Shown here piece by piece: positions 10,777 through 19,300 of a stretch of DNA of 64,000 nucleotides. Numbering within the stretch: the stretch's first letter is position 1; each line of letters begins with the position of its first letter. A model generated the notes under the pieces. That model was not told the origin of the DNA, made no database searches, and saw nothing but the letters and a program-made list of their open reading frames with translations. This stretch comes from Rhodobacteraceae bacterium HLUCCO18 (GTDB taxonomy: Bacteria > Pseudomonadota > Alphaproteobacteria > Rhodobacterales > Rhodobacteraceae): contig LJSY01000012.1 in assembly GCA_001314805.1 (NCBI GenBank), positions 1 to 64,000 on the forward strand, read 5' to 3'. The translations under genes were made by a program, and so were the position numbers.

Positions 10777-12030
10777 ATGCAAGCGCTCTGCCGAGATTGC
10801 CTGACCCAGGTGCACACCGACCGCCGCTGCCCCGCCTGCGGCAGTCCGCGCGTGACCGCGCACCCTGAGCTCTTCGACCTTTCCATCGCGCATATGGATT
10901 GCGACGCCTTCTACGCTTCGGTTGAAAAGCGCGACAACCCCGCGCTTCGCGACAAGCCCGTGATCATCGGCGGCGGGCGGCGCGGCGTGGTTTCCACCGC
11001 CTGCTACATCGCGCGCATCAAGGGCGTGCGCTCGGCCATGCCGATGTTCCAGGCGCTCAGGCTCTGCCCCGAGGCGGTGGTCATCCGCGGCCGCATGGAT
11101 GTCTATGTGGAGGTCAGCCGCCAGATCCGCGCGATGATGGAGGATCTGACCCCCAGGATAGAACCCTTGTCGCTGGACGAGGCCTTCCTCGACCTGGCCG
11201 GCACGACACGGCTCCACGGCGAGCCGCCGGCGGTTCTGCTGGCCCGCCTGGTGAAACGCATGAAAACCGAGATCGGCATCACCGGGTCCATCGGGCTTTC
11301 CCACAACAAGTTCCTCGCCAAGATGGCCTCCGACATGGACAAGCCGCAGGGGTTTTCCGTGATCGGCCGGGCCGAGACGCTCGACATCCTCGCCCCCCAA
11401 CCCGTCGGCGTGATCTGGGGCCTGGGCGAGGCGGGGCAGCGCGCGCTCGCCGATGTCGGCATCCGCACCATCGCGGATCTGCGCCGCTGGGACAGGGACG
11501 ATCTGATCCGCCGCTTCGGCAGCCAGGGGATGCGCCTCTACCACCTCGCCCGGGGGGAGGACACGCGCCGCGTCGCCCGTGACCACACGGTCAAGAGCAT
11601 CTCCAACGAGACCACCTTCGCCGAGGACATCGCCGAGATCGACATCCTCGACGGTCATATCTGGCGCCTCGCCGAAAAACTCGCCGACCGCGCCAAGGCC
11701 AAGGGACTCGCCGGTCGCACCGTGACGCTCAAGCTCAAGCGCAACGATTTCCGCACGCTCACCCGCCGCGTCACGCTGCCCGACGGCACGCAGACGGCAG
11801 ACCGCATCTACCGCACGGCGCGCGCCCTCTACGACCGGATGGACCACCCCCGCCCCTACCGCCTTATCGGCGTGGGCATCTCCGATCTCATGCCCGCCGG
11901 AGAGGCTGACCGCGAGACCGACCTGCTCGACCCGCAGGCCCGGACCCGCCGCGCCGCCGAAGACGCCACCGACAGGATCCGCGCCCGCTTCGGCCCCGAC
12001 GCCATCCTCAAGGGACGCGCACTGAGATAA
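10777..12030 (+). CDS. dinB: DNA polymerase IV (Y family) with N-terminal zinc-finger extension
   Basis: A 417-aa translesion polymerase. Residues 1-30 contain CRDC and CPAC pairs forming a likely zinc ribbon before the polymerase proper. This extension is absent from E. coli DinB but I recall it in Rhodobacteraceae homologues. The catalytic parts are AHMDCDAFYASVE (metal aspartate, steric residues) and LSLDEAFLD (Asp-Glu pair), followed by the helix-hairpin-helix thumb and little-finger domains. No LexA-like operator was noticed upstream. The C-terminus ends without an obvious clamp-binding pentapeptide. Confidence 0.93.
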   Translation: MQALCRDCLTQVHTDRRCPACGSPRVTAHPELFDLSIAHMDCDAFYASVEKRDNPALRDKPVIIGGGRRGVVSTACYIARIKGVRSAMPMFQALRLCPEAVVIRGRMDVYVEVSRQIRAMMEDLTPRIEPLSLDEAFLDLAGTTRLHGEPPAVLLARLVKRMKTEIGITGSIGLSHNKFLAKMASDMDKPQGFSVIGRAETLDILAPQPVGVIWGLGEAGQRALADVGIRTIADLRRWDRDDLIRRFGSQGMRLYHLARGEDTRRVARDHTVKSISNETTFAEDIAEIDILDGHIWRLAEKLADRAKAKGLAGRTVTLKLKRNDFRTLTRRVTLPDGTQTADRIYRTARALYDRMDHPRPYRLIGVGISDLMPAGEADRETDLLDPQARTRRAAEDATDRIRARFGPDAILKGRALR

Positions 12031-12042
12031 GGCGCCACCCGG

Positions 12043-12108
12043 CCCCTTCATCCTGGCAGAAAACCTCCGGGGGAGACGCCGAAGGCGGCGGGGGCAGAGC
12101 CCCCCGAA
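12043..12108 (+). repeat. intergenic repeat, copy 1
   Basis: CCTTCATCCTGGCAGAAAA, a C/G-rich middle (CTCCGGGGG) and a terminal palindrome GGGGGCAGAGCCCCC. It begins 13 nt after the dinB stop. The same element occurs at 32259 and 41778, in the same orientation and also just after stop codons. The terminal palindrome could act as a transcription barrier, though it lacks a T run. Confidence 0.8.
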
Positions 12109-12160
12109 CCCCGAGGCCAGAACGGGCCGAGACAGGGAGAACGCGGCGAAGCCGCTCCGC

Positions 12161-13018
12161 TTATTCCGCGGCCAGAGGCATCGCGCCCGGCGTCGCGTCG
12201 ATGGCCCGTGCGATGACCGAGGTCACGATCCGCCTGACATTGTCGAAATTCCCGTTCGGCCGGATCAGCCGCTCGTTCATGTAAAGCGACCGGTCGATCT
12301 CGATCTGCACCGCGTGCCAGCCGCGCATGGGCCGACCGTAGCGCTGCGTCACATAGGCCCCGGCGAAGGGCGCATTGCGGCTCACGACGAGACCGGCCTG
12401 AAGGAACGCCGTCTCCAGCGCGTCCACCAGATCGCCCCGGGCCGAAGCGCCGAACCGGTCGCCGAGCACGACCTCGGGCCGCCGGGCGCCCGGACGGGCG
12501 ACGCTGTCGAGCGCCTCGTGCGGCATGGAATGGAAATCGAGGATCACCGCCTCGCCGAACCGGTCATGGGCGCCCTGCATCAGACGGTCGAGTTCCTGAT
12601 GGTAAGGATGCCATATCCGCTCGATCCGCTCATCGGCTTCCGCCCGGCCGAGCTTGCCGCGATAGATCGCGCGGCCATTGGCCACGACACGCGGGATCAC
12701 GCCGAGCCCCGAGCTGATGCGCGGGGTCTGCACCACGCGCCCCACCCCGTCGATCACGCCGGGATCGAGCTCATCCGCACTCCGGTTGAGATCGATATAG
12801 GCGCGCGGGTATTCCGCCGCGAGCAGGGGCGCGCCAAGCTCGGGCGCGGCCTCGACCAGCATGTCCATGAAGGCATCTTCCGAGGACCGGATGCTGCGCT
12901 CGTCGAGCATGCTGGACCGCAGGAAACTGCGGGGATAATGGCGCCCCGAATGAGGCGAGGCGACGACCACGGATGTCGTCGGTTCGGACGGGCTCAACAG
13001 GCGGTAGGCCGGATGCAT
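12161..13018 (-). CDS. N-formylglutamate amidohydrolase family protein
   Basis: A 285-aa cytoplasmic metallohydrolase. The N-terminal metal motif reads ASPHSGRHYP, followed by SSEDAFMDMLV and YPRAYIDLNRS, with LDFHSMPHEA later; all are signatures of the HutG/FGase (DUF2817-like) family. These enzymes cleave N-formylglutamate to glutamate and formate in one branch of histidine breakdown. No other hut gene is in the window, so this may be a paralogue of a different N-acyl amino acid hydrolase. Confidence 0.88.
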   Translation of the reverse strand: MHPAYRLLSPSEPTTSVVVASPHSGRHYPRSFLRSSMLDERSIRSSEDAFMDMLVEAAPELGAPLLAAEYPRAYIDLNRSADELDPGVIDGVGRVVQTPRISSGLGVIPRVVANGRAIYRGKLGRAEADERIERIWHPYHQELDRLMQGAHDRFGEAVILDFHSMPHEALDSVARPGARRPEVVLGDRFGASARGDLVDALETAFLQAGLVVSRNAPFAGAYVTQRYGRPMRGWHAVQIEIDRSLYMNERLIRPNGNFDNVRRIVTSVIARAIDATPGAMPLAAE

Positions 13019-13197
13019 CGATGCGCCTCAACGAAGTCTGTTACCTCCTATATAGCGGCATTTTTTGCGGGGCCAAAAGTCCTTGAACCCCTTTCCGACT
13101 CCTTTTATAGACCGCTCACTCATGCGGAACGACGCGGCGGAGCTGTCTGGCCATATCGGCCTGTGCGCACCGGACCAGCCGAAACCACGTGGATATC

Positions 13198-13272
<75 letters not shown>

Positions 13273-13277
13273 ATCTG

Positions 13278-13325
13278 CCTTCCGAAGGAAGGTCAGGCGA
13301 CAAACCGACTTTCCGAAGGAAGGTC
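13278..13325 (+). repeat. two tandem small hairpins between tRNA-Val and rpmJ
   Basis: CCTTCCGAAGGAAGGTC (13278-13294) and CTTTCCGAAGGAAGGTC (13309-13325) are near-identical 17-mers 31 bases apart. Each can fold as a short stem around GAA. They start 6 nt after the tRNA CCA end, so they may form a processing or attenuation structure, or may have arisen by local duplication. Confidence 0.6.
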
Positions 13326-13396
13326 CGGATCACCGGTTCGCAAGAACCAGACGGAATTTCGGGCGCATCGCCGCGCCGCGACGAAGGAGAAGACCG

Positions 13397-13522
13397 ATGA
13401 AGGTCAAGAACTCGCTCCGCTCGCTCAAGCAGCGCCATCGCGATTGCCGCGTCGTGCGCCGCAAGGGCCGGGTCTACGTGATCAACAAGACCCAACGCCG
13501 GTTCAAGGCCCGCCAGGGCTGA
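13397..13522 (+). CDS. rpmJ: 50S ribosomal protein L36, cysteine-poor (C-minus) type
   Basis: The 41-aa product begins [16 protein letters not shown] and continues [15 protein letters not shown] with a basic tail, as in the YkgO-type L36. It has only one cysteine and so lacks the C-C-C-H zinc ribbon of classic 37-residue L36. In alphaproteobacteria this form is usually the only L36. A ribosome site (AAGGAGA) precedes the ATG and a strong terminator follows at 13556. The gene is too short for most length cut-offs. Confidence 0.95.
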   Translation: MKVKNSLRSLKQRHRDCRVVRRKGRVYVINKTQRRFKARQG

Positions 13523-13555
13523 GCCACGCCACGACCCGAGAACGAACCACGGATC

Positions 13556-13578
13556 AGGCCGCCCCCGGGCGGCCTTTT
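13556..13578 (+). terminator. Rho-independent terminator of rpmJ
   Basis: AGGCCGCC - CCC - GGGCGGCCTTTT is a compact GC stem with T run, 33 nt downstream of the rpmJ stop. Confidence 0.85.
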
Positions 13579-13588
13579 CGCGTGGCCC

Positions 13589-14016
13589 TCACGGCGCGGC
13601 CAGAAGCTCCGCTTCCACCTCTATCGCGAAATTCATGGGCAGGGCCGCCTTCCCGTTGGCCGAGCGCGCGTGCCGCCCCGTCTTTCGCCCGAAGACCCGC
13701 AGGATCAGGTCGCTGAACCCGTTCAGCACCAGGTGCTGCTCGACATGGCCCAGTGCGGAGTTCACCATCCCGAAGACCCGCACCCAGCCGGTGACGCGCG
13801 ACAACGCCCCGATCTCGGCCTTCAGGTCGCGACCCAGCTGACCGAATGGCCCCGCGATCCGTCCCCCGCGTCCTGTTTCGGATGCCCCGAGACAAGCGCC
13901 CGGTCCCCGCGCAGGTTGATGAAGGAAAACGGCAGGTGCAGCCCCTCGGGCACCGCGATCGGAGGCGGCAGGACCAGCCCCGGTTCCTCCAGACGTCCTT
14001 CCGGTGTCATCTCCAT
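13589..14016 (-). pseudogene. RidA/YjgF-family gene, frameshifted and internally shortened
   Basis: From ATG 14016/14010 one frame gives MTPEGRLEEPGLVLPPPIAV and FINLRGDRALVSGHPKQDAG, a normal start for a RidA-like protein. Near a run of five G residues on the coding strand (13863-13867) the match moves to another frame and continues as RIAGPFGQLGRDL. It then runs through VRVFGMVNSALG, LNGFSDLILRVFG, GRHARSANG and ends EVEAELLAAP. The family's A-A-x-L-x-x-L-N helix, expected after GRDL, is missing, so about 20 residues are also deleted. RidA proteins remove reactive enamines/imines. The gene is probably dead; a sequencing indel could explain only the frameshift. Confidence 0.8.
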
Positions 14017-14223
14017 GACTGTCTCCGACTGTCTCACCCGCGTATCGCATGATCATGCCGAACCGGCGTCCCGGCGTCCCGGCCTGGCCGGCCATCCCCT
14101 CCGCGAGATGGAAGGGCATGTCATCGCACGGACCGCGGGAACGAGGGCAGGATTTCCCGACAATTCGAACTATCCCGGCCTCCGGTAACCATTTGCAAAA
14201 CCCTGCGCGCCATATTGGCCCGC

Positions 14224-14559
14224 ATGACCCGCTCGTTTCTCGCCGCACTCGCCTTTGCATGCTGCCTCGCGCCCCCGGCCCATGCCGACGCGGGCGCCTT
14301 TCATGCCTCCGACGCCGATGGCAGCGGCAGCCTAACCTTTCAGGAATTCGTGACGCTCGTGGGGCACATGGCAAGCAGCGGCCGCAGGATCGCGGTCTAT
14401 GTGCAGCACACGGGCCTTTACGGGATCGCCTTCGGTCGGGTGGACCGCAATGGAGACGGTCTCGCCACGCCGGACGAACTTCTCGCCGCCCAGGCCTGGA
14501 TCGAGGCCTACGCCGCCCGCCACGACGCGACCGCCGCGACGCGCGTCCGCCGGCAATAG
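14224..14559 (+). CDS. secreted EF-hand calcium-binding protein
   Basis: A 111-aa protein with a Sec signal peptide (MTRSFLAALAFACCLAPPAHA). It has two canonical EF-hand loops: DADGSGSLTFQE (residues 30-41) and DRNGDGLATPDE (74-85). It should bind calcium in the periplasm or outside the cell; no enzymatic domain is present. ATG 14224 is chosen because the signal peptide begins there; a TTG nine bases upstream is in frame. It is a single gene between the ridA remnant and the convergent CoA ligase. Confidence 0.85.
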   Translation: MTRSFLAALAFACCLAPPAHADAGAFHASDADGSGSLTFQEFVTLVGHMASSGRRIAVYVQHTGLYGIAFGRVDRNGDGLATPDELLAAQAWIEAYAARHDATAATRVRRQ

Positions 14560-14567
14560 CGGGGTCT

Positions 14568-15758
14568 TCACGTGGTCTCGTAGCTCCGCTGGTCGTCGAT
14601 CACCTTGCCGTCGTTGGGCAGGGTCCCGGGCTCCACGATTTCCACCCGCCCGCGCAGTTTCAGCACCGCGGCCACGCTCTCGGCCAGCACCTCCCGATCG
14701 GCTCCGGGCGCTTCGACCTGCACGGTCATCACGTCTTTTTCCCCTTCGCGCGTGGCGATGACGCGGGCCTTTGCCACCTCGTCATGGCGCGCCACGAACT
14801 CGGCCACCTGTTCGGGCCGCACGAACATGCCCTTGATCTTGGTGGTCTGGTCCGCACGGCCCATCCAGCCCTTGATCCGCATGTTCGTTCGCCCGCAAGG
14901 GCTCTGCCCCGGAAGGATCGCCGACAGGTCGCCCGTGGCGAACCGGATCAACGGATAGTCGGGGTTGAGCGTCGTGACCACGACCTCGCCCACCTCGCCC
15001 TCGGGCACCGGGTCACCGGTGCCGGGGCGCACGATCTCGACGATCACGCCCTCGTCGACGATCATGCCCTCCATCGCCTCGCTTTCGTAGGCGATGTTGC
15101 CCAGATCCGCGGTGGCATAACATTGCAGGCAGGCGATGCCGCGATCGGCGTATTCGGCCCGCAAACTTGGGAAGAGCGCACCGCCCCCCACCGCCGCCCG
15201 AGTGATCTTCAGCGTGACGCCCGCCGCATCCGCCGCGTCGAGGATCACCTTCAGGTAATCCGGCGTTCCGGCATAGGCGGTCGCGCCCACATCCTTCGCC
15301 GCGCGCACCTGCAACTCCGTCTGGCCCACGCCTGCCGGCAGGACCGCGGCGCCGACCGCGCGCGCGCCGTTCTCGAAGATCATTCCCGCCGGCGTCAGGT
15401 GATAGCCGAAGCAGTTCTGCACGATATCGCCTGCGCCAATGCCCGCCGCATGCAGGAACCGGCCCACGCGCCACCAGTCATGGCTGACGCCGCCGGGCTC
15501 GTAGATGGGGCCGGGGCTCTGGAACACATGGGCGAGGTTGCGCACCGGCAGACCGCCGAAAGGCGGCGCCTCGGCCTGTCGCGCCACGAGGTCGGATTTC
15601 CGCAGCACGGGCAGGCCCGCAAGGTCGTCCAGCGACGCCACCGCCGCCATCCCGTTCGAGGCCAGCTGCGCGTTCAGCTGCACCAGTTGCTGCGCCGCGC
15701 GCTCATCGGCGCTGCGCGTTTCCAGTGCGTCGTAGTGCTTGTCGTTTCTGTCCAGCAT
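14568..15758 (-). CDS. PaaK-like AMP-dependent CoA ligase family protein
   Basis: A 396-aa protein resembling phenylacetate-CoA ligase. Visible family features are GAGDIVQNCFGYHLTPAG, YAGTPDYL, CYATADLGNIAYE (the A-x-x-x-G-x-x-A/GxxGxE region), RFATGDLS and RIKGWMGRADQTTKIKG (core motifs with the hinge aspartate). The N-terminal phosphate loop, normally S-S-G-T-T-G-x-P, reads QSPGPIYEPGG, so the Thr/Gly-rich loop is degenerate. ATG 15758 shares its A with the TGA of livF (TGATG), implying translational coupling. It is the last gene of the liv-type cluster. Confidence 0.85.
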   Translation of the reverse strand: MLDRNDKHYDALETRSADERAAQQLVQLNAQLASNGMAAVASLDDLAGLPVLRKSDLVARQAEAPPFGGLPVRNLAHVFQSPGPIYEPGGVSHDWWRVGRFLHAAGIGAGDIVQNCFGYHLTPAGMIFENGARAVGAAVLPAGVGQTELQVRAAKDVGATAYAGTPDYLKVILDAADAAGVTLKITRAAVGGGALFPSLRAEYADRGIACLQCYATADLGNIAYESEAMEGMIVDEGVIVEIVRPGTGDPVPEGEVGEVVVTTLNPDYPLIRFATGDLSAILPGQSPCGRTNMRIKGWMGRADQTTKIKGMFVRPEQVAEFVARHDEVAKARVIATREGEKDVMTVQVEAPGADREVLAESVAAVLKLRGRVEIVEPGTLPNDGKVIDDQRSYETT

Positions 15759-16618
15759 CAGCTCAGCCACCGTTTCCGCCGCCGATAGCTCCGCACATCG
15801 CGGAAGCTCTTGCGGCCCTCCTCGGACATGCCGAGGTAGAATTCCTTCACGTCCGGGTTCTCCCGCAGATCCGCCGCGGGTCCGTCCATCACCACGCGAC
15901 CCGATTCGAGGATGTAACCGTAATGGGCGAACCTGAGCGCCACGTTGGTATTCTGCTCGGCCAACAGGAAGGTGACGCCCTGCTCCTCGTTCAGCCGCTT
16001 CACGATATCGAAGATCTGTTCCACGAGCTGCGGCGCGAGACCCATCGAAGGTTCGTCGAGCAGGATCATCTCCGGCCGGCTCATCAGCGCACGGCCGATG
16101 GCCGTCATCTGCTGCTCACCGCCAGACGTATATCCCGCCTGGCTCTTCCGCCGTTCCTTCAGGCGCGGGAAATAGGAATAGACGAGCTCCAGATCCTCGG
16201 CGATCGCCCCCTTGCCCTCCTTGCGCGTGTATGCGCCGGTCAGGAGGTTTTCCTCTACCGTCAGGTGTTCGAAACAGTGGCGCCCCTCCATCACCTGGAT
16301 CACGCCGCGATCCACGAGGTCCGATGGGCTCAGATCTGCCACCGGCTCCCCTCGATAGCGGATCGAGCCCTTGGTCACCTCGCCGCGTTCGGAATGCAGC
16401 AGGCTGGAGATCGCCTTGAGCGTCGTCGTCTTGCCCGCCCCGTTGCCGCCCAGAAGCGCGGTGATCCCGCCCTTGGGCACCTTCAGGGACACGCCCTTCA
16501 AGACGAGGATCACGTGATTGTAGATCACCTCGATATTGCTGACCTCCAGAAGCGTCTCGGCCTCCCGGAATTCCGGGGCGACACCCTCGCCATGGGTCTC
16601 TGCGGGTTGGTCAAGCAT
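15758..16618 (-). CDS. livF: LivF-type ABC transporter ATP-binding protein
   Basis: A 286-aa ATPase of the branched-chain amino acid (HAAT) transporter class. Walker A is GGNGAGKTTT, the signature is SGGEQQM and Walker B is ILLDEPSMGL, followed by the switch-region histidine-equivalent in LLAEQNTNVAL. It extends about 20 residues before the ATPase core. ATG 16618 has AGGAGAG 8 nt upstream. It pairs with LivG at 21091 and the LivH/LivM permeases. Because the cluster contains CoA ligases, the substrate is more likely a carboxylic acid than leucine (inference). Confidence 0.92.
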   Translation of the reverse strand: MLDQPAETHGEGVAPEFREAETLLEVSNIEVIYNHVILVLKGVSLKVPKGGITALLGGNGAGKTTTLKAISSLLHSERGEVTKGSIRYRGEPVADLSPSDLVDRGVIQVMEGRHCFEHLTVEENLLTGAYTRKEGKGAIAEDLELVYSYFPRLKERRKSQAGYTSGGEQQMTAIGRALMSRPEMILLDEPSMGLAPQLVEQIFDIVKRLNEEQGVTFLLAEQNTNVALRFAHYGYILESGRVVMDGPAADLRENPDVKEFYLGMSEEGRKSFRDVRSYRRRKRWLS

Positions 16619-16666
16619 GTCCGCGGCTCTCCTGTCGCGTCGGGCAAGGGGCACGCATCGCCCCTG

Positions 16667-16723
16667 CCTTCATCTTTCCGAAAATACGCAAATCCCGGCG
16701 GCGACACACGCGCCGCCGCCGGG
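16667..16723. repeat. intergenic hairpin between binding-protein gene and livF
   Basis: CCTTCATCTTTCCGAAAATA (16667-16686) resembles the left end of the other intergenic repeats. It is followed by a perfect 10-bp inverted repeat CCCGGCGGCG (16694-16703) / CGCCGCCGGG (16714-16723). The hairpin lies 10 nt after the stop of the binding-protein gene. Such structures often protect the upstream message and lower expression of the downstream gene. Confidence 0.6.
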
Positions 16724-16732
16724 GAGTTCGGA

Positions 16733-18010
16733 TCAGCTGTCGCCACACTGGCTGGAGATGTTGTTCTCGGCCGCGAACTGCGCCGAGTCCTCCATCACCA
16801 GCGGCTGCGTGACGCTGTCGTCGGGCGCCACGAAGTCGGTGAGCGTCACCCACTCGGTCCCGTTCCACTGCGTCATGATCGCCATGCCGGTGCCGCCGTG
16901 ATCCTCGCAGGAGACGGCGAATTCCGGGCCAATCATCGGAACGCCCAGCTCTTCCATCCGCGCGTTGGTCATCTCCAGCGCTTCCATCCCGTCACGCATC
17001 ATCGCGGGTGTGATATCGGCGACATCGTGGATCTCCTGCGCCTTGCGGATGGCCTCGGCGGCCAGGATCGCCGCGTACATGCCGCGGGTATAGAGCACCG
17101 AACCGAGGTTCGTGCCGTCGCCAGCCCCGAGGCCCGCATCCAGCACATGTTCCTGGATCTCGGCGAAGACCGGCATGTCGCCCAGGCGGTTCATGTTCAG
17201 CGCGCGGTAGCCCGCCGCATCCTCACCGGACTGCGCCACGTCATGCTCGGCGCCCGCCCACCAGTTGCCGATGAAATTCTCCATCGGGAAACGGGTGTTG
17301 ATGGCTTCCTGCACCGCGACCTGGTTCATCACGCCCCAGCCCCACATCACGACATAGTCGGGACGCTCGCGGCGGATCTGCAGCCACTGGTTGCCCTGCT
17401 CCTGACCGGGGCTGTCCACCGCGATCTGGCTAAGCTCGAACCCATGCATCTCCGACAGCGTCTCGAGCGTGCGGATCGGCTCCCGGCCATAGGCCGAGTT
17501 GTGGTACAGCAACGCGATGCTCTTGCCCTCGAGCGAGCCGTCATTCTCCTCCAGAAGCTGGTTCACGATCACGCTCGCCGCGTCCCAGTAGTTCGCCGGA
17601 TAGTTGAAGACGTGACTGAACACGTCGCCATTGGCGGCAGAGGTCCGGCCGTAGCCCATCGTATGCAGCGGGATGCCATCGGCCGTCGCGCGCGGGATCA
17701 GCTGGTAGGTGATGCCCGTCGATAGCGGCTGGTAGACCAGCGAGCCCTCGCCCTTGGTCGATTCGTAGCACTCCACGCCGCGCTCGGTGTTGTAGGCCGT
17801 CTCGCAGCTGACGATGCGCAGGGGAACGCCGCCGATGCCGCCGTCCCGCTGGTTGAGCAGCGTGAAGTAATCCTGGTAGCCGTCCGAGAACGGGATGCCG
17901 CCCGCGGCGAAGGGCCCGGTCCGGTAGTGCAGGTCCGGAATGACCAGGTCCGCCAGCGCGGGGCCCGCGGCCATGGCGGTGGCAAGGGCCATCGTTGCTA
18001 GTTTTTTCAT
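16733..18010 (-). CDS. HAAT-family ABC transporter periplasmic substrate-binding protein
   Basis: A 425-aa precursor with a Sec signal (MKKLATMALATAMAAGPALA). The mature part is a type I periplasmic binding protein (Peripla_BP_6), recognisable by GGVPLRIVSCETAYNTERGV, SLVYQPLSTGITYQLIP, IALLYHNSAYGREPI, PDYVVMWGWG and GMYAAILAAEAIRKAQ. ATG 18010 follows a strong GGAGG. It supplies the LivHMGF-type permease. The ligand is unknown; the sequence is not close to classic LivJ/LivK by eye. Confidence 0.9.
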   Translation of the reverse strand: MKKLATMALATAMAAGPALADLVIPDLHYRTGPFAAGGIPFSDGYQDYFTLLNQRDGGIGGVPLRIVSCETAYNTERGVECYESTKGEGSLVYQPLSTGITYQLIPRATADGIPLHTMGYGRTSAANGDVFSHVFNYPANYWDAASVIVNQLLEENDGSLEGKSIALLYHNSAYGREPIRTLETLSEMHGFELSQIAVDSPGQEQGNQWLQIRRERPDYVVMWGWGVMNQVAVQEAINTRFPMENFIGNWWAGAEHDVAQSGEDAAGYRALNMNRLGDMPVFAEIQEHVLDAGLGAGDGTNLGSVLYTRGMYAAILAAEAIRKAQEIHDVADITPAMMRDGMEALEMTNARMEELGVPMIGPEFAVSCEDHGGTGMAIMTQWNGTEWVTLTDFVAPDDSVTQPLVMEDSAQFAAENNISSQCGDS

Positions 18011-18082
18011 CGGGTTTTTCCTCCCATGGGTTGATCCGACTTTTTCTTTCGTCCCGGTTGGGTTCCGGGTTTCTCGCTTGGC

Positions 18083-18101
18083 GGTCCCCGGTCGGGGAAC
18101 C
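18083..18101. repeat. inverted repeat between livM and the binding-protein gene
   Basis: GGTCCCCG - GTC - GGGGAACC forms a stem with one mismatch in the 18011-18138 gap. It may separate expression of the binding protein from livM or be a weak terminator; no T run is seen. Confidence 0.4.
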
Positions 18102-18138
18102 ACGACAACAGGGTGGGCGGGGTGGCCCACCGCGCCGC

Positions 18139-19215
18139 TCAATGCGGAAAGGGCCACAGTCTCAGTTTCTCCTTCAGAAGCGCCCAGAGTCGCGCCAGCC
18201 CGTGCGGCTCCTTGATGAGGAAGAACATGATCAGGGCGCCGACGATGACGAACTCGAAATGCGTCGCCAACGCCGGGTCCCATCCCAGGCCGCCGGCGAA
18301 GAAGTTCCTCAGCGCCACCGGCAGAAGCACCATGAAGGCCGCGCCGGCGAAGGAACCGAAGATGCTTCCCAGCCCGCCGATGATGATCATGAAGAGCACG
18401 AGGAACGACTTGAGGATGCCGTAGGCCTCACCGACCTCGACCGCGCCGAGATAGACGGTGAACAGAAGCGCCCCGGCGATGCCCACGTAGAAGGACGACA
18501 CGGCGAAGGCCGACAGCTTCGCGCGCAGCGGGTTCACCCCGATGATCTCGGCGGCGATATCCATGTCGCGGATCGCCATCCACTGCCGCCCGAGCGCACC
18601 GCGCGTCAGGTTCCGCGCGACCCAGGCCAGCACGAAAACGAAGACGAAGCAGAACACGTATTTCACCCAGGCCTCGGCGTTCGGGCCGGTGACGGCGAAG
18701 CCGAACATCGAGCGTTCGGGCGCGCTGATCTGGCCCGAGGCGGAGTAGTTGTAGAACCATGGCACCTTGTTGAAGAGCCAGACGAGGAAGAACTGCGCCG
18801 CAAGCGTCGCCACCGCGAGGTAGAAACCCTTGATCCTCAGCGACGGCAGACCAAAGGCCACGCCGACGATCGCGGTCATCACCCCCGACAGGAGCGTGAT
18901 CGTCACCATGTCCATCCATGGAAACGCCGTCATCAGCTTGTAGGAGGTGAAGGCGCCCACCGCCATGAACCCGCCGGTCCCCAGGCTGACCTGCCCGCAA
19001 TACCCGGTGAGGATGTTCAGCCCGATCGCCGCGATGGCGTAGATCAGGAACGGGATCAGGATCGCGTTGGCCCAGTAGTCGTCGATGACGAAGGGCACGA
19101 TGGCCAGCCCGACAATGAGCACGAAATAGTAGCGATACCTGTCGAAGGCGATCGGAAAGGTCTGGTTGTCCTCGGCATAGGTCGTCTTGAAATCGCCGGC
19201 CTCACGATAGAACAT
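18139..19215 (-). CDS. livM: LivM-type ABC transporter permease
   Basis: A 358-aa inner-membrane permease with about ten hydrophobic helices. LivM signatures include ILTGYCGQVSLGTGGFMAVG (the conserved permease loop region), GLPSLRIKGFYLAVATLA and FLVLFMIIIGGLGSIFGSF. The ATG at 19215 has GGGAGGGG upstream. It partners LivH; together they form the membrane channel of the transporter. Confidence 0.92.
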   Translation of the reverse strand: MFYREAGDFKTTYAEDNQTFPIAFDRYRYYFVLIVGLAIVPFVIDDYWANAILIPFLIYAIAAIGLNILTGYCGQVSLGTGGFMAVGAFTSYKLMTAFPWMDMVTITLLSGVMTAIVGVAFGLPSLRIKGFYLAVATLAAQFFLVWLFNKVPWFYNYSASGQISAPERSMFGFAVTGPNAEAWVKYVFCFVFVFVLAWVARNLTRGALGRQWMAIRDMDIAAEIIGVNPLRAKLSAFAVSSFYVGIAGALLFTVYLGAVEVGEAYGILKSFLVLFMIIIGGLGSIFGSFAGAAFMVLLPVALRNFFAGGLGWDPALATHFEFVIVGALIMFFLIKEPHGLARLWALLKEKLRLWPFPH

Positions 19216-19300
19216 CAGATGCCCCTCCCGCTTGCGTCGCGCATGCCGATGGCGCGGTGAACGTCAGCCCACCACGCGACACGCCGTTCATGTTGGATGA

